Source: Marinimicrobium agarilyticum DSM 16975 (lineage in GTDB: Bacteria > Pseudomonadota > Gammaproteobacteria > Pseudomonadales > Cellvibrionaceae). Taken from it: a stretch of 64,000 bases of DNA. The stretch covers positions 124,001-188,000 of the forward strand of contig NZ_AUHU01000006.1 in the NCBI RefSeq assembly GCF_000423345.1. The letters run 5' to 3'. Both the position numbers and the translations under genes were made by a program. Under the pieces are notes generated by a model. The model did no database searches. It had not been told where the DNA came from and was given only the letters and a program-made list of their open reading frames with translations. How positions within the stretch are numbered: the first letter of the stretch is position 1; each line of letters opens with the position of its first letter. Positions 1 to 9,220 of the stretch are shown here, piece by piece.

Positions 1-123
1 TTCGGCCAGAATATTGAGGTTGGCATCGGTCACGATGGTGGCAATTTCGATGATCACATCCCGATCCGGGTCGAGGCCGGTCATTTCCAGATCAATCCAG
101 ACCAGGTTGGTTTCATTGGACAT
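1..123 (-). CDS. orn: Oligoribonuclease Orn (N-terminal 41 codons only, cut by window edge)
   Basis: The reverse strand from the ATG at 123 reads [20 protein letters not shown] and onwards, the start of Orn, a DEDD-family 3'-5' exoribonuclease that degrades short RNAs (2-5 nt) and the c-di-GMP breakdown product pGpG. The DxE of the first exonuclease motif (IDLEMTGLD) is visible. The gene runs off the left edge, so nothing can be said about its 3' part. It is divergent from rsgA with 127 bp between the starts, the arrangement known from Pseudomonas. Confidence 0.95.
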   Translation of the reverse strand, partial: MSNETNLVWIDLEMTGLDPDRDVIIEIATIVTDANLNILAE

Positions 124-250
124 AAATTCGATTCCCTACAGACTTTTTCCGAAAGGATCAGGCACAATAAGCGCCTGAGACAGGGGCACAAGATTAACCC
201 GCCGTCCCAATGGGAACAACCGGCGACCACGGGAGAAAAACCACCACTTC

Positions 251-1264
251 ATGAGTAAGCGCAAACTGACCCGCCGCCAGGCCTGGCGCATCCAGAAAAT
301 TCAGCAGGAACGCAGCGAGCGCGCCCAGCGCCGGCAAGAGCCGAGCGCCGAACTGGATGAGACCAACCTCGGCCCGGAGCAAGAAGGGTTAGTGGTGACT
401 CACTTCGGCACACTGGTGCTCGTGGAATCGTTGGCACCGGCACATGAGCGCAAACGCTGCCATTTTCGCAGCAACCTGGGCTCACTGGTCACCGGGGACC
501 GGGTAGTCTGGCGCGACGGCTCTCCTTATGGAGTAGTAGAAGCGGTGATGCCGCGCCGCTCAGAACTGTGCCGCCCGGACCCCTATGGCGACCTGAAAAC
601 TGTCGCCGCCAATGTCGACCGCGCCCTGATTGTGGTCGCGCCCTACCCAGAGCCCCACTACAGCCTGATCGACCGCTATCTGGTGGCGGCCGAAGCCAGT
701 GATATCACCCCCGCGCTGATCATCAACAAGTGCGATGCGGTGGATGACCGAATCCGCGACAAACTGGAACAGATGGAGCAGCTCTATCGCGGCCTGGGCT
801 ACTACGTCCAGCGGGTTTCCGCCAGCACCGGCGAGGGCATGAGCGAGCTCGCGGATTACCTCAAGGATTTCACCTGTGTCTTCGTCGGCCAGTCCGGTGT
901 AGGTAAGTCTTCACTTACCAACTGGCTCCTGCCCGAGGCGGGCCTGAGAGTCGGCGAGTTGTCCGAGCGCCAGACCGGCAGCCACACTACCACCAACGCC
1001 GAGCTCTTTCATTTCCCCGGCGGCGGGCAGCTGATCGACTCCCCCGGGGTGCGGGAGTTCGGGCTCTGGCATATGAGCTCCGAGCAGGTGCTGGAGAACT
1101 TTGTCGAGTTTCGCCCCCACCTGGGTCACTGTAAATTCCGTGACTGCGCCCATAAGGGCGAGCCGGGCTGTGCCTTGCAGAAAGCCCTTGAATCCGGCGA
1201 CATCAGCCGCCAGAGAATGAACAGTTGCGAACAGATTCTCGACAGTCTGCACTCGCCTCGCTAG
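251..1264 (+). CDS. rsgA: Small ribosomal subunit biogenesis GTPase RsgA
   Basis: A 337-residue circularly permuted GTPase that acts in late 30S subunit maturation and is stimulated by the 30S particle. The order of motifs shows the permutation: NKCD (G4) comes first, then GQSGVGKSSL (G1 P-loop), then DSPGV (G3). An OB-fold region precedes the GTPase (roughly residues 40-110), and a C-terminal zinc knuckle follows with Cys/His residues in HCKFRDCAHKGEPGC. The N-terminus is basic (MSKRKLTRRQAWRIQ), typical of the family. It starts 128 bp from the divergent orn start. Length and motifs are complete. Confidence 0.97.
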   Translation: MSKRKLTRRQAWRIQKIQQERSERAQRRQEPSAELDETNLGPEQEGLVVTHFGTLVLVESLAPAHERKRCHFRSNLGSLVTGDRVVWRDGSPYGVVEAVMPRRSELCRPDPYGDLKTVAANVDRALIVVAPYPEPHYSLIDRYLVAAEASDITPALIINKCDAVDDRIRDKLEQMEQLYRGLGYYVQRVSASTGEGMSELADYLKDFTCVFVGQSGVGKSSLTNWLLPEAGLRVGELSERQTGSHTTTNAELFHFPGGGQLIDSPGVREFGLWHMSSEQVLENFVEFRPHLGHCKFRDCAHKGEPGCALQKALESGDISRQRMNSCEQILDSLHSPR

Positions 1265-1354
1265 CAATGGGCGGCAATTCCACTTGAGTCCAACCCCATT
1301 GGCGCTATGCTAGTGGGTCATGCAATCACCGCAGTATCAGGAAGGACACACACT

Positions 1355-2167
1355 ATGGCCGATCTGCCACTCATACTCGAACCGGCCGAGCTGGCTGACC
1401 TGCAGGAACAGCCACCGGAAAACCTTCGAATCGTCGACCTGTGTAGCGAACAAAGCTATCAGATGGGACACATTCAGGGCGCCTTGCACATCCCACCCCA
1501 GATGCTGTTGAGCAATATTCCACCCGCCCCAGGCCGCATCGGTACCGTGGAGCAATTGAATCGGCTGTTCTCCTTTCTGGGAGCCACGCCCGAGACTCAT
1601 TTCGTGGTCTATGATGATGAAGGCGGCGGCTGGGCCGGGCGCTTCATCTGGACCCTGGATGCCATCGGGCACAAACACTATTCTTACCTGAATGGCGGGC
1701 TTCAGGCCTGGAAAAACGAAGCGCGGCCGCTGAGTCGCGAGATCCCGCAGGTAACGCCAACCGAAGCCAGGGTCAGCCTGGACCCGAGCGTCGTGGTGGA
1801 AATTCCGGATATTCTGGACGCCCTTGAGGATCCGAACTTCGTGGTCTGGGACGCCCGCGGCCCCTCGGAGTACCGGGGCGAAAAAGTGCTGGCCCAGAAA
1901 GGCGGACACATTCCCGGCGCCGTGAACGTCGAGTGGACCCAACTGATGGACCACCAGAACGGATTGCGAATCCGCCCCGATGCCGAGGCGTTTCTTGCCG
2001 AGCGAGGGTTAACCAAAGACAAGCGCATAGTGACGCATTGCCAGAGTCATCACCGCTCCGGCTTTACCTACCTGGTAGGCAAAAGCCTGGGGTTTGATAT
2101 CAAGGGTTACCACGGGTCCTGGGCTGAATGGGGCAACCACCCCGACACCCCCGTGGAAACCGATTAA
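1355..2167 (+). CDS. rhdA: Thiosulfate sulfurtransferase, two rhodanese domains (RhdA type)
   Basis: I start it at the ATG at 1355 (MADLPLILEP...), giving 270 residues; an in-frame upstream extension to 1307 has no family support. It has two rhodanese domains. The first is inactive and the second carries the catalytic Cys229 in the loop CQSHHRS, close to the CQTHHRS loop of Azotobacter RhdA. RhdA-type enzymes move sulfane sulfur from thiosulfate to thiophilic acceptors in the cytoplasm. In Pseudomonas an rhdA-like gene also lies near rsgA and orn, which supports the name. It ends 25 bp before the next gene, which is on the same strand. Confidence 0.85.
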   Translation: MADLPLILEPAELADLQEQPPENLRIVDLCSEQSYQMGHIQGALHIPPQMLLSNIPPAPGRIGTVEQLNRLFSFLGATPETHFVVYDDEGGGWAGRFIWTLDAIGHKHYSYLNGGLQAWKNEARPLSREIPQVTPTEARVSLDPSVVVEIPDILDALEDPNFVVWDARGPSEYRGEKVLAQKGGHIPGAVNVEWTQLMDHQNGLRIRPDAEAFLAERGLTKDKRIVTHCQSHHRSGFTYLVGKSLGFDIKGYHGSWAEWGNHPDTPVETD

Positions 2168-2192
2168 CCGAAGCATCTGACGGAAACCCTGA

Positions 2193-3677
2193 ATGTCTCG
2201 ACTTTTTATTGTGGTGGAGTCCGCCCAAGACTGGGCGCCCTACTTCCCCAGCGAGCAGGTCATCACTTTTGACGACTACTTGCAGCTCCCCCCGGCCAAA
2301 ACCAACCGGACGCGGGTCATCAACCTGTGCCGGAAGTTCAGCTATTTGAGCAAGGGGTATTACTGCTCGTTGCTGGCCGAAGCGCGGGGGCACTCCGTGA
2401 TCCCCTCGGTGAAAACCCTGAACGACCTGCGCGACCGGAACAGCTTTTCGGTGATTTCCGAGCATCTGCAAAGCCAGTCGGAAAAATTCCTGAACAAGCT
2501 CGCCAGCCGGGAGGAAAAAACCTACCCTTTCTGGATATTCTTCGGCGAAAGCAGTGTGCCGGAGCTGAAGAAATTGGCCAGGGAGCTGTTCGAACAGCAA
2601 CCCTGCCCGATTTTGCGAGCGGAACTCAGTTGGGAGGGCAGCTGGCGCATCAGCAGTCTGAAAGTGGCGCCGGTGCATACGCTCAACGACGCCGAGCAGG
2701 AAGCTTTTGCCAACGCCCTGGACCGCTTCAGTGCCCAGCTCTGGCGCAAGGCGAAGACCCAGAAAATCAGCCGTTACGAAATGGCGATTCTGGTCAATCC
2801 GGACGAAAAACTGCCGCCCAGCGATGACAAGGCCCTGAAGAAATTCGTCAAAGCCGGCAACCGGCTGGGCATCAACGTCGACTTTATTGGCCGCAAGGAC
2901 ATTCGAAAGCTGCCCGAATACGACATGCTGTTTATTCGGGAAACCACGAACATCGACCACCATACCTTCCAGTTCGCCTGTCGGGCTGAGGCCGAAGGGC
3001 TGGCGGTGATGGACGACCCGCAATCGATCATCCGCTGTACCAACAAGGTGTATCTGGCGGACCTGTTCGCGGCGCGAAAAATCGACACACCCAATACCCG
3101 CCTGATCTCCACCAACGGCAAGGCGGCTCTGGATAAAGTGGCGGAAGAGCTGGGCTTCCCCATGATCGTCAAGATCCCGGATGGATCTTTCTCCCGGGGC
3201 ATGTTCAAGGTGGAGGACCGCAAGGCTCTGGATCATGCGGTCACGGACCTTCTGAAAAAATCAGCGCTGCTGCTCGCCCAGGAGTTTATGTATACGGATT
3301 ACGACTGGCGTGTCGGTGTACTCAACGGCAAGCCGCTGTATGCCTGCAAGTATTTTATGGCCGGCGGCCACTGGCAGATTTACGATCACAACAACACCGC
3401 CGACCCCTCGGGCGGCTATCAGACCATGCCGACTTATGAGGTGCCCCGCAAAGTGATCGACACCGCCATCAAGGCCGCCGGCCTGATTGGCAAGGGGCTC
3501 TATGGCGTAGACCTGAAGCAGAGTGGCAAACGAGTGGTGGTGATCGAGGTGAACGATAACCCCAGTATTGATGAAGGTGTGGAGGACGAGTTTATCGGCG
3601 ATGAGCTCTACACGCTGATCATGCAGGAGTTTATCAATCGCGTGCAGATCATCCGACGGCTGCGGGAGGCGCTTTAA
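2193..3677 (+). CDS. RimK-family ATP-grasp protein with N-terminal RLAN domain
   Basis: A 494-residue cytoplasmic protein. The C-terminal half (about residues 275-490) is an ATP-grasp fold of the RimK type: IVKIPDGSFSRGMFKVE is the glycine-rich ATP loop region, and VVVIEVNDNPSIDEGVED holds the acidic metal-binding residues before the C-terminus. The N-terminal half matches what I know as the RimK-like ATP-grasp N-terminal (RLAN) domain. RimK relatives ligate amino acids such as glutamate to a protein or small-molecule carboxylate. The substrate of this subfamily is not known to me and the neighbours do not reveal it. Confidence 0.85.
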   Translation: MSRLFIVVESAQDWAPYFPSEQVITFDDYLQLPPAKTNRTRVINLCRKFSYLSKGYYCSLLAEARGHSVIPSVKTLNDLRDRNSFSVISEHLQSQSEKFLNKLASREEKTYPFWIFFGESSVPELKKLARELFEQQPCPILRAELSWEGSWRISSLKVAPVHTLNDAEQEAFANALDRFSAQLWRKAKTQKISRYEMAILVNPDEKLPPSDDKALKKFVKAGNRLGINVDFIGRKDIRKLPEYDMLFIRETTNIDHHTFQFACRAEAEGLAVMDDPQSIIRCTNKVYLADLFAARKIDTPNTRLISTNGKAALDKVAEELGFPMIVKIPDGSFSRGMFKVEDRKALDHAVTDLLKKSALLLAQEFMYTDYDWRVGVLNGKPLYACKYFMAGGHWQIYDHNNTADPSGGYQTMPTYEVPRKVIDTAIKAAGLIGKGLYGVDLKQSGKRVVVIEVNDNPSIDEGVEDEFIGDELYTLIMQEFINRVQIIRRLREAL

Positions 3678-3708
3678 GGCGCTCCGCTCGACTCTTCATC
3701 AGCGCTCA

Positions 3709-4104
3709 CTAATCGTTCGGCGCTATCAGGTTCAGGGTTTCATCGGCGATCAACTGGCCTTCAATGGCCAGGGTGATGCGCCAGGGGCCCTGTTTGTTCT
3801 CGACGGGTTTCCAGATGGTGTCGCCGATAAAGAAATCCCAGTCGTTTTGCTTGATATAGACTTCTCCGTCAAAGGGGGGCAGTGGGTTGCCGTCTTCGTC
3901 GGGGATGTCGGGGTGGTAGATGCAGTATTGGAGCTTTTTGTTTTTGGCTTTTTTGATGTTGACGATGTAGCCAAATTCGATATCAAGCTCGCAGGGGATG
4001 TCCCGCGTCATTTTGATGAGTTTGGGGAGGTCTTTGGATTTTGGGTCGAGCGGGGTATAGAGGCCCCAGCTGCGCAATTTGACTTCGGGTTTCTTTTTGG
4101 CCAT
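3709..4104 (-). CDS. DUF3859 domain protein
   Basis: A 131-residue protein without signal peptide or membrane segment, starting MAKKKPEVKLRSWGLYTPLD and ending with a beta-rich part containing GPWRITLAIEGQLIADE. The overall pattern matches DUF3859, a family of small proteins of unknown function. It is convergent with the RimK-like gene (31 bp between the stops). No function is proposed. Confidence 0.75.
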   Translation of the reverse strand: MAKKKPEVKLRSWGLYTPLDPKSKDLPKLIKMTRDIPCELDIEFGYIVNIKKAKNKKLQYCIYHPDIPDEDGNPLPPFDGEVYIKQNDWDFFIGDTIWKPVENKQGPWRITLAIEGQLIADETLNLIAPND

Positions 4105-4187
4105 GGCGCCTGGGTTTCGATCATTGCAAAACCGTCATTGTACCATGGAGGCTATTCGGTTTTTGGTCCACTGTGGCATCTCGTCCG

Positions 4188-4295
4188 GGCGGGAGCGGGT
4201 GTACCGCTTCTAGACCCGCCGTAAACCCATCCATGGGGGCTTCTCATCGGCATCCATGCCTCAGAGAGTCTAGAACCGGTACACCCGCTCCCGCC
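4188..4295. repeat. Variable-arm palindromic repeat, copy 1 (core variant)
   Basis: Two 28-bp arms (4188-4215 and 4268-4295) are inverted repeats with one mismatch. They enclose a core that begins CGCCGTAAACCCATCCATGG, the same start as the cores of the copies near 8.4 kb and 39.2 kb. Here the second half of the core is different (a CATCCATG-type segment). The arm sequence is unique to this copy. The arm is preceded by a CATCTCGTCCGG flank that is also seen at the 39.2 kb copy. Confidence 0.8.
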
Positions 4296-4335
4296 CTCGT
4301 TGGCACAGTTCACCTGCGCGAGGCTTGATAACCGC

Positions 4336-4437
4336 GTAGGGCATGGTAAGGCGTTAGCCGCCACCTGCCATCATCACACGCTTTCCCTTTTTATCGCGAT
4401 TATTGGAAGGTGGCGGCTAACGCCTTACCTGCCCTAC
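4336..4437. repeat. Large REP-like palindrome
   Basis: Inverted repeat with arms of about 30 bp (4336-4366 and 4408-4437) that differ by one extra base. The outer ends read GTAGGGC and GCCCTAC and the inner part is GGCGTTAGCCGCCACC and its complement. The 41-bp spacer is AT-richer. The outer ends resemble REP/BIME units. Confidence 0.8.
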
Positions 4438-4498
4438 ACACTTAAAGACTTAAGGTGCTATCTCCCGGAACGCTACGCTGACACTGCGGAGGCTGAAT

Positions 4499-4630
4499 AT
4501 ACCCTTGGGAGACCGTGGAGCGCGGGACTCGCGATTCGAGCCCCCAGGGGCCGCTCCTTGGCATCCATGCCATCGCGGCATTAGTGAATCCCTTCACGTC
4601 ATGGGTTCACGGCGTGTCTCACCAGGGTAT
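4499..4630. repeat. Variable-arm palindromic repeat, copy 2, inverted and with an interrupted core
   Basis: Short arms at 4499-4513 and 4616-4630 match at 13 of 15 positions. Read on the minus strand, the inside contains both ends of the same core as the copies at 8.4 and 39.2 kb (ACGCCGTGAACCCAT and GGGGGCTCGAATCGCG...CTCCACG), but about 50 extra bases separate them. With the two preceding repeats it fills the 568-bp gap between DUF3859 and the carboxylase gene; I see no gene there. Confidence 0.7.
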
Positions 4631-4672
4631 GCCCTCCCTCCGCTCTCCCATGCGAAGCTCCAAGAAAACCCT

Positions 4673-7600
4673 CTACTTAAGTACCAAAAGCCGATCTCCT
4701 GCATTCACCGACTGTCCTTCGTCCCGGGAAAGAGAATCCACCACACCATCCTCCGGTGCCGCGACCTCAATCTCCATCTTCATCGACTCCAGAATACAGA
4801 CGGTCTCCCCCGCCTTCACCCGATCACCGGGCTTCACCACAAACTGCCAGATATTCCCCGCCACCTGACTCTCCACCGCCGTGGCACCCTCAGGTAAGGC
4901 ATCCACCTGCTCAGCGGCGGCTTCCTGCCCCGAGCTATCAAAGTTCATCTGTCCGTTATCGATCCAACGCTGAAGCTCCTCATCAAAGGCTTTGTTTCGG
5001 TGATCAACAAACGTATCAATCTCCGACTGATGCTTCTCAATGAACGCCTCGTAATCCGAGAGTTTGAACGTCGTCTCCTCGATTTTCAGCGGATACTGAC
5101 CCTTGGGGAAATCCCGGCGGATGGTTTGCAACTCATCGTGACTCACCTCGTAGAAGCGAATCTGATCGAAAAAGCGCAGCAGCCAGGGCTGGGTGAACTC
5201 CCGGGTTTTCCGATAGCGATTCCACATCTGCAGGGTGCGGCCGACAAACTGATAACCGCCCGGCCCTTCCATACCGTAAACACACAAGTAAGAGCCCCCG
5301 ATCCCCACGGAGTTTTCCGCGGTCCAGGTTCGGGCCGGGTTGTACTTGGTGGTGACCAAGCGGTGGCGCGGGTCCAGGGGTGTCGCCACGGGAGCGCCCA
5401 GGTACACATCCCCCAGGCCCATCACCACGTAGCTGGCTTCGAACAGAATTTTTTTCACCGCGTCGATGGAGTCCAGGCCGTTGATGCGGCGGATGAACTC
5501 AATATTGTCCGGGCACCAGGGGGCGTCTTTACGCACCGACTGCATATACTTTTCCGCCGCCTTTCGGCAGGCGGGATCATCCCAGCTCAGGGGCAGATGC
5601 ACGATGCGTGAGGGCACTTCCAGTTCGTCGATATTCTGCAATTTCAGTTCGGCGGCTTCCAGCCGTGCCAGCAGTTGATCGGTTCCAATGATCTGACTGT
5701 CGTAGTGCAGTTGCAACGAACGGATGCCCGGGGTCATTTCCAGTATGCCGTCGATGCCCTGCTCCTGCAGGTACAACATCAGAGCGTGGGCGCGAAAGCG
5801 CAGGCGGATGTCCAACTGAAGCGGGCCGTACTCCACCAGCAGGTATTTGTCCCCCGAGGGCCGGTAGACGACCGGTACCCCGGTATCCTCACCGGACAGC
5901 GTTTTCAGTACGGGTGTCGCATGAATCAGTTCCTCGATTCGGTCGGGCTCAATCTCCGGCTCCGGAATGTCCACCAGCGTTTCCAGCGCTTGCAGTTGCC
6001 GACGCTCAAGCGCGTTCGCATCCGCCAGAGTGACCGGCGTGAACTGCACCCGGTCGCCGGCTTTGAGTTGCCCGAGCTTCCACAGATCCGCCGCGATGAC
6101 GGTGACCGGGCAGACAAAGCCCCCCAACGAAGGGCCGTCCGGTCCGAGGATCACCGGCATGTCACCGGTGAAATCCACGGTGCCGATGGCGTAGGCATTG
6201 TCGTGAATGTTCGAGGGGTGCAGTCCGGCTTCGCCGCCATCACGGCGGGCCCACTCGGGTTTCGGACCGATCAACCGAATGCCGGTGCGGCTGGAGTTGT
6301 AGTGCACTTCCCAACGGTGTTCAAAAAAGGTGTGCATATCCTGCTCGGTGAAAAAATCCGGTGCACCGTGAGGCCCGTAAATCACACGCAGCTGCCAATT
6401 ACCATCAAGCCCGGGGCGCAGGGCCTCCGGCGCCTCAAGGGGTTGAGTCGTCACCGGGCGAGCTCCCAAATGGAGCACATCCCCCGTACGCAAGGCCCGA
6501 CCGGCGAAGCCACCAAACTGCCCGAGCGTGAAAGTGGATTTGGAACCGAGGTAATCCGAACACTGAAGACCACCGGCCACCAGCAGATAGGCGCGGGCGC
6601 CACTGCCCGTGGTTTTCCCAAGCTTCAACACCTGACCGGCACTCGCCCGAACACGCCGCCAAAACGGCACGGCGTCGCCCTCCAGGCTGGCCTCCAGCAG
6701 TGCGCCGGCCAGGACGAAGTCGGTGTCGATATTGAATTTGAGGGTGGGTCCGTTCAGGGTCAACTCCAGCCCGGCGGCGCCTTCGGGGTTACCCAGAATC
6801 CGGTTGCCCAAACGCAGCGCGTAGTCGTCAAACGGACCTGAGGGGGGCACGCCGATATCCCAGTAGCCAACCCGGCCCGGGTAATCCTGCACGGTGGTCA
6901 TGGTGCCGGCCGATAACACATCAATGGTGGTCGGCGTGTAGGCCAAGGTATTCAGAAAGCGGGTGTGGATCTCGCCGGCATGGAATTCAGGGGTTTCCAG
7001 AATGCGCCGGACATAGTCCGCATTGACTTCAATGCCTTCAATCACGGTGTCGGCCAGCGCCGCATCCAGCGCTTCAATGGCACGCTCGCGCGTCTGTTGC
7101 CAAACGATCACTTTGGCCAACATCGGGTCAAAGTAGGGGGAAACCGTCAGGCCCGCTTCCACCCAGGTATCAATACGCCGCTCCCGGCCATCGCTATCGG
7201 GAAACACCACCGCACTCAGCAGACCCGCACTGGGCTGAAAATTTTTGTTGGCATCCTCGGCGTAGATTCGGGCCTGAACCGCGTGACCGGACGGGGTCAG
7301 TTGTGCGAACGCGCTTTTCAGGTCGCCCAGTTCACCGGCGGCCTGTTTGAGCATCCACTCGACCAGGTCCACGCCATACACTTGTTCGGTAACGCCGTGC
7401 TCAACCTGAAGCCGTGTATTCACTTCCAGGAAATAAAAGCGATTCTCACCGGCATCGTAAATAAATTCCACAGTGCCGGCGTTGCGATAGTGGACGGCTT
7501 CGGCCAACCGCACGGCGGTGCGATGCAGCTCGGACCGGACGGACTCGGGCATATTGGGCGCGGGACACTCTTCCACGACTTTCTGGTTGCGGCGCTGGGA

Positions 7601-8287
7601 GGAGCAGTCCCGCTCCCCCAATGCCACCGCAGTACCCTGACCGTCGCCAAAAACCTGAACTTCGATATGGCGGGCCCGCTCGATGTATTTTTCGACAAAC
7701 AACCCGTCGTTGGAGAAGTTGTTGGCGCTGAGCCGTTTGACACTGTCAAAGGCTTTGTGAAGCTCGGCCTCGGAGTAACAGGTTTGCATACCGATGCCGC
7801 CACCACCGGCCGTGCTCTTCAGGATGACCGGATAGCCGATGTCGCCGGCGGCCGCGACGGCGGCGTCGACGTTTTCCAGCAGGTCGGTGCCCGGAAGCAA
7901 CGGCACCTGATTGGCTTCGGCCAGGGCGCGGGCGGTGTGTTTCAAACCAAAGGCGTTCATCTGCTCGGGGGTGGGTCCGACGAAGGCGACGCCGCGTTGT
8001 TCGCAGGCGTTGACGAAGTCGGGGTTTTCGCTCAAAAAGCCGTAGCCGGGGTGGACGGCGTCGATGTGGTGTTGTGCGATGAGGTCGAACAGTTTTTGTT
8101 GGTTGAGGTAGGTGTCGGTGGCGGCGCCTTCGCCGAGGCTATGGGCTTGGTCGGCGAGGGTGACGTGCAGTGAGTCGGCATCGGCGTCGGCGTAGACGGC
8201 GACGGAGGTGATGCCGAGTTTTTTGAGGGTGCGGATGATGCGCACGGCGATGGCGCCGCGGTTGGCAATCAGGACTTTTGTGAACAT
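4673..8287 (-). CDS. Biotin-dependent guanidine carboxylase (urea carboxylase family)
   Basis: A 1204-residue multidomain enzyme. Residues 1-450 form a biotin carboxylase (ATP-grasp; the glycine-rich loop is in KSTAGGGGIGMQ). The middle has the KipA-like then KipI-like carboxyltransferase halves characteristic of urea carboxylase (from about residue 465 to 1050). The C-terminus is a biotinyl domain with the lysine in ESMKMEI. There is no allophanate hydrolase domain. Family members behind guanidine-I riboswitches and next to two DUF1989 proteins carboxylate guanidine to carboxyguanidine in preference to urea. Both context markers are present here, so I call it guanidine carboxylase; many databases would say urea carboxylase. 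It is the last gene of the operon, 285 bp after the previous one. Confidence 0.9.
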   Translation of the reverse strand: MFTKVLIANRGAIAVRIIRTLKKLGITSVAVYADADADSLHVTLADQAHSLGEGAATDTYLNQQKLFDLIAQHHIDAVHPGYGFLSENPDFVNACEQRGVAFVGPTPEQMNAFGLKHTARALAEANQVPLLPGTDLLENVDAAVAAAGDIGYPVILKSTAGGGGIGMQTCYSEAELHKAFDSVKRLSANNFSNDGLFVEKYIERARHIEVQVFGDGQGTAVALGERDCSSQRRNQKVVEECPAPNMPESVRSELHRTAVRLAEAVHYRNAGTVEFIYDAGENRFYFLEVNTRLQVEHGVTEQVYGVDLVEWMLKQAAGELGDLKSAFAQLTPSGHAVQARIYAEDANKNFQPSAGLLSAVVFPDSDGRERRIDTWVEAGLTVSPYFDPMLAKVIVWQQTRERAIEALDAALADTVIEGIEVNADYVRRILETPEFHAGEIHTRFLNTLAYTPTTIDVLSAGTMTTVQDYPGRVGYWDIGVPPSGPFDDYALRLGNRILGNPEGAAGLELTLNGPTLKFNIDTDFVLAGALLEASLEGDAVPFWRRVRASAGQVLKLGKTTGSGARAYLLVAGGLQCSDYLGSKSTFTLGQFGGFAGRALRTGDVLHLGARPVTTQPLEAPEALRPGLDGNWQLRVIYGPHGAPDFFTEQDMHTFFEHRWEVHYNSSRTGIRLIGPKPEWARRDGGEAGLHPSNIHDNAYAIGTVDFTGDMPVILGPDGPSLGGFVCPVTVIAADLWKLGQLKAGDRVQFTPVTLADANALERRQLQALETLVDIPEPEIEPDRIEELIHATPVLKTLSGEDTGVPVVYRPSGDKYLLVEYGPLQLDIRLRFRAHALMLYLQEQGIDGILEMTPGIRSLQLHYDSQIIGTDQLLARLEAAELKLQNIDELEVPSRIVHLPLSWDDPACRKAAEKYMQSVRKDAPWCPDNIEFIRRINGLDSIDAVKKILFEASYVVMGLGDVYLGAPVATPLDPRHRLVTTKYNPARTWTAENSVGIGGSYLCVYGMEGPGGYQFVGRTLQMWNRYRKTREFTQPWLLRFFDQIRFYEVSHDELQTIRRDFPKGQYPLKIEETTFKLSDYEAFIEKHQSEIDTFVDHRNKAFDEELQRWIDNGQMNFDSSGQEAAAEQVDALPEGATAVESQVAGNIWQFVVKPGDRVKAGETVCILESMKMEIEVAAPEDGVVDSLSRDEGQSVNAGDRLLVLK

Positions 8288-8387
8288 CGCTCAGGCTCTC
8301 GATGTCGGTGCGGGTCGTCCCGCGTGGTTCGTTGCCTTTCCGGGTCGTCCCGGTGGGGCTTTTTTGGTAGAAGCTCTAGTGACGTCC

Positions 8388-8496
8388 GGTCCAGGGAGGA
8401 AACACCTTTTCAAAACACGCCGTGAACCCATCCCTGGGGGCTCGAATCGCGGGTCCCCCGCTCCACGGTTTTGAAAAGGTGTTTCCCCCCTGGACC
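8388..8496. repeat. Variable-arm palindromic repeat, copy 3
   Basis: Near-perfect 29-bp inverted arms (8388-8416 and 8468-8496) surround a 51-bp core (8417-8467). The core matches the 39.2 kb copy at 49 of 51 positions while the arms share no sequence with that copy. The core has its own GGGGG/CCCCC inner stem around CTCGAATCGCGGGT. The element lies inside the guanidine operon, in the 285-bp gap between the deiminase and carboxylase genes. The rest of that gap (8497-8572) holds only a REP-like GTAGGGCGGAGC stretch. Confidence 0.85.
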
Positions 8497-8572
8497 TCAG
8501 TGCCAACATTCAGCGTAGTTCCGTAGGGCGGAGCTGAGCGCAGCGGTACGCATGTTCCACCAGAAACCAACC

Positions 8573-9211
8573 TCAATCCCACACCAATATTTCAATCGGC
8601 GTCGGGTTGTACCCGTTGCAGGGGTTATTCAACTGCGGGCAGTTGGAGATCAATACGATGGTGTCCATCTGTGCCTTCATTTCGACGTACTTCCCGGGAG
8701 CGGAGATGCCGTCTTCGAAGGTGAGGCCGCCGTCCGGGGTGATGGGGACGTTCATGAAGAAGTTGATGTTGTGGGTGATGTCCCGTTTGCTCAGGCCCAG
8801 TTCTTCGTGTTCAGCGATGGCGAGCATCCAGCTGTCGCGGCAGGCGTGCATGTGGCGTTTGTCGAGGTCGTAGCGCACGGTGTTGCTTTCGGTGGCGCAG
8901 GCGCCGCCCAGGGTGTCGTGGCGGCCGCAGGTGTCGGCAACGATGTCGAGCATGATGCGGTTGTAGTTGGAGCGCAGTCGGGTGCCGGCGGTAAGGTAGG
9001 CGTTGCCCTGTTCGCGAATGGTGTCCATGGCGCTGTAGCGTTCGGTGGGGTCTTCAGCGCTGTAGAACAGGGTGTCGGCGGCCTGGTTGCCTTCCAGGTC
9101 CAGTATGCGAAAGGTCTGTCCGGCTTTGACGATTTTTAGAAAATAGTCTCCCGCGCCCACGGTTTCGCGAAAGTGGGCGTTTTCCGGTTGGAGTTGACTC
9201 TCTTTAATCAT
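8573..9211 (-). CDS. Carboxyguanidine deiminase subunit (DUF1989, urea amidolyase-associated protein 2 type)
   Basis: A 212-residue DUF1989 protein starting [22 protein letters not shown] and ending [11 protein letters not shown]. It is the shorter member of a pair formerly called urea-carboxylase-associated proteins 1 and 2. The pair is now known as the heteromeric carboxyguanidine deiminase (CgdAB), which turns carboxyguanidine into allophanate and ammonia. Conserved Cys and His residues of the family are present ([33 protein letters not shown]). It lies 9 bp after its partner gene. I cannot say from memory which of the two carries the A or B letter. Confidence 0.88.
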   Translation of the reverse strand: MIKESQLQPENAHFRETVGAGDYFLKIVKAGQTFRILDLEGNQAADTLFYSAEDPTERYSAMDTIREQGNAYLTAGTRLRSNYNRIMLDIVADTCGRHDTLGGACATESNTVRYDLDKRHMHACRDSWMLAIAEHEELGLSKRDITHNINFFMNVPITPDGGLTFEDGISAPGKYVEMKAQMDTIVLISNCPQLNNPCNGYNPTPIEILVWD

Positions 9212-9220
9212 TTCGCCTCC

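Noticed and set aside
2100-3236. Long open frame opposite the RimK-like gene, and similar long frames opposite the carboxylase, NarG and EAL genes
   Set aside because: They are mirror frames of GC-rich coding DNA with no recognisable domain, no start context and complete overlap with clear genes.
3847-4224. Plus-strand frame over DUF3859
   Set aside because: Shadow of the DUF3859 gene; sequence is valine/phenylalanine-rich antisense without family features.
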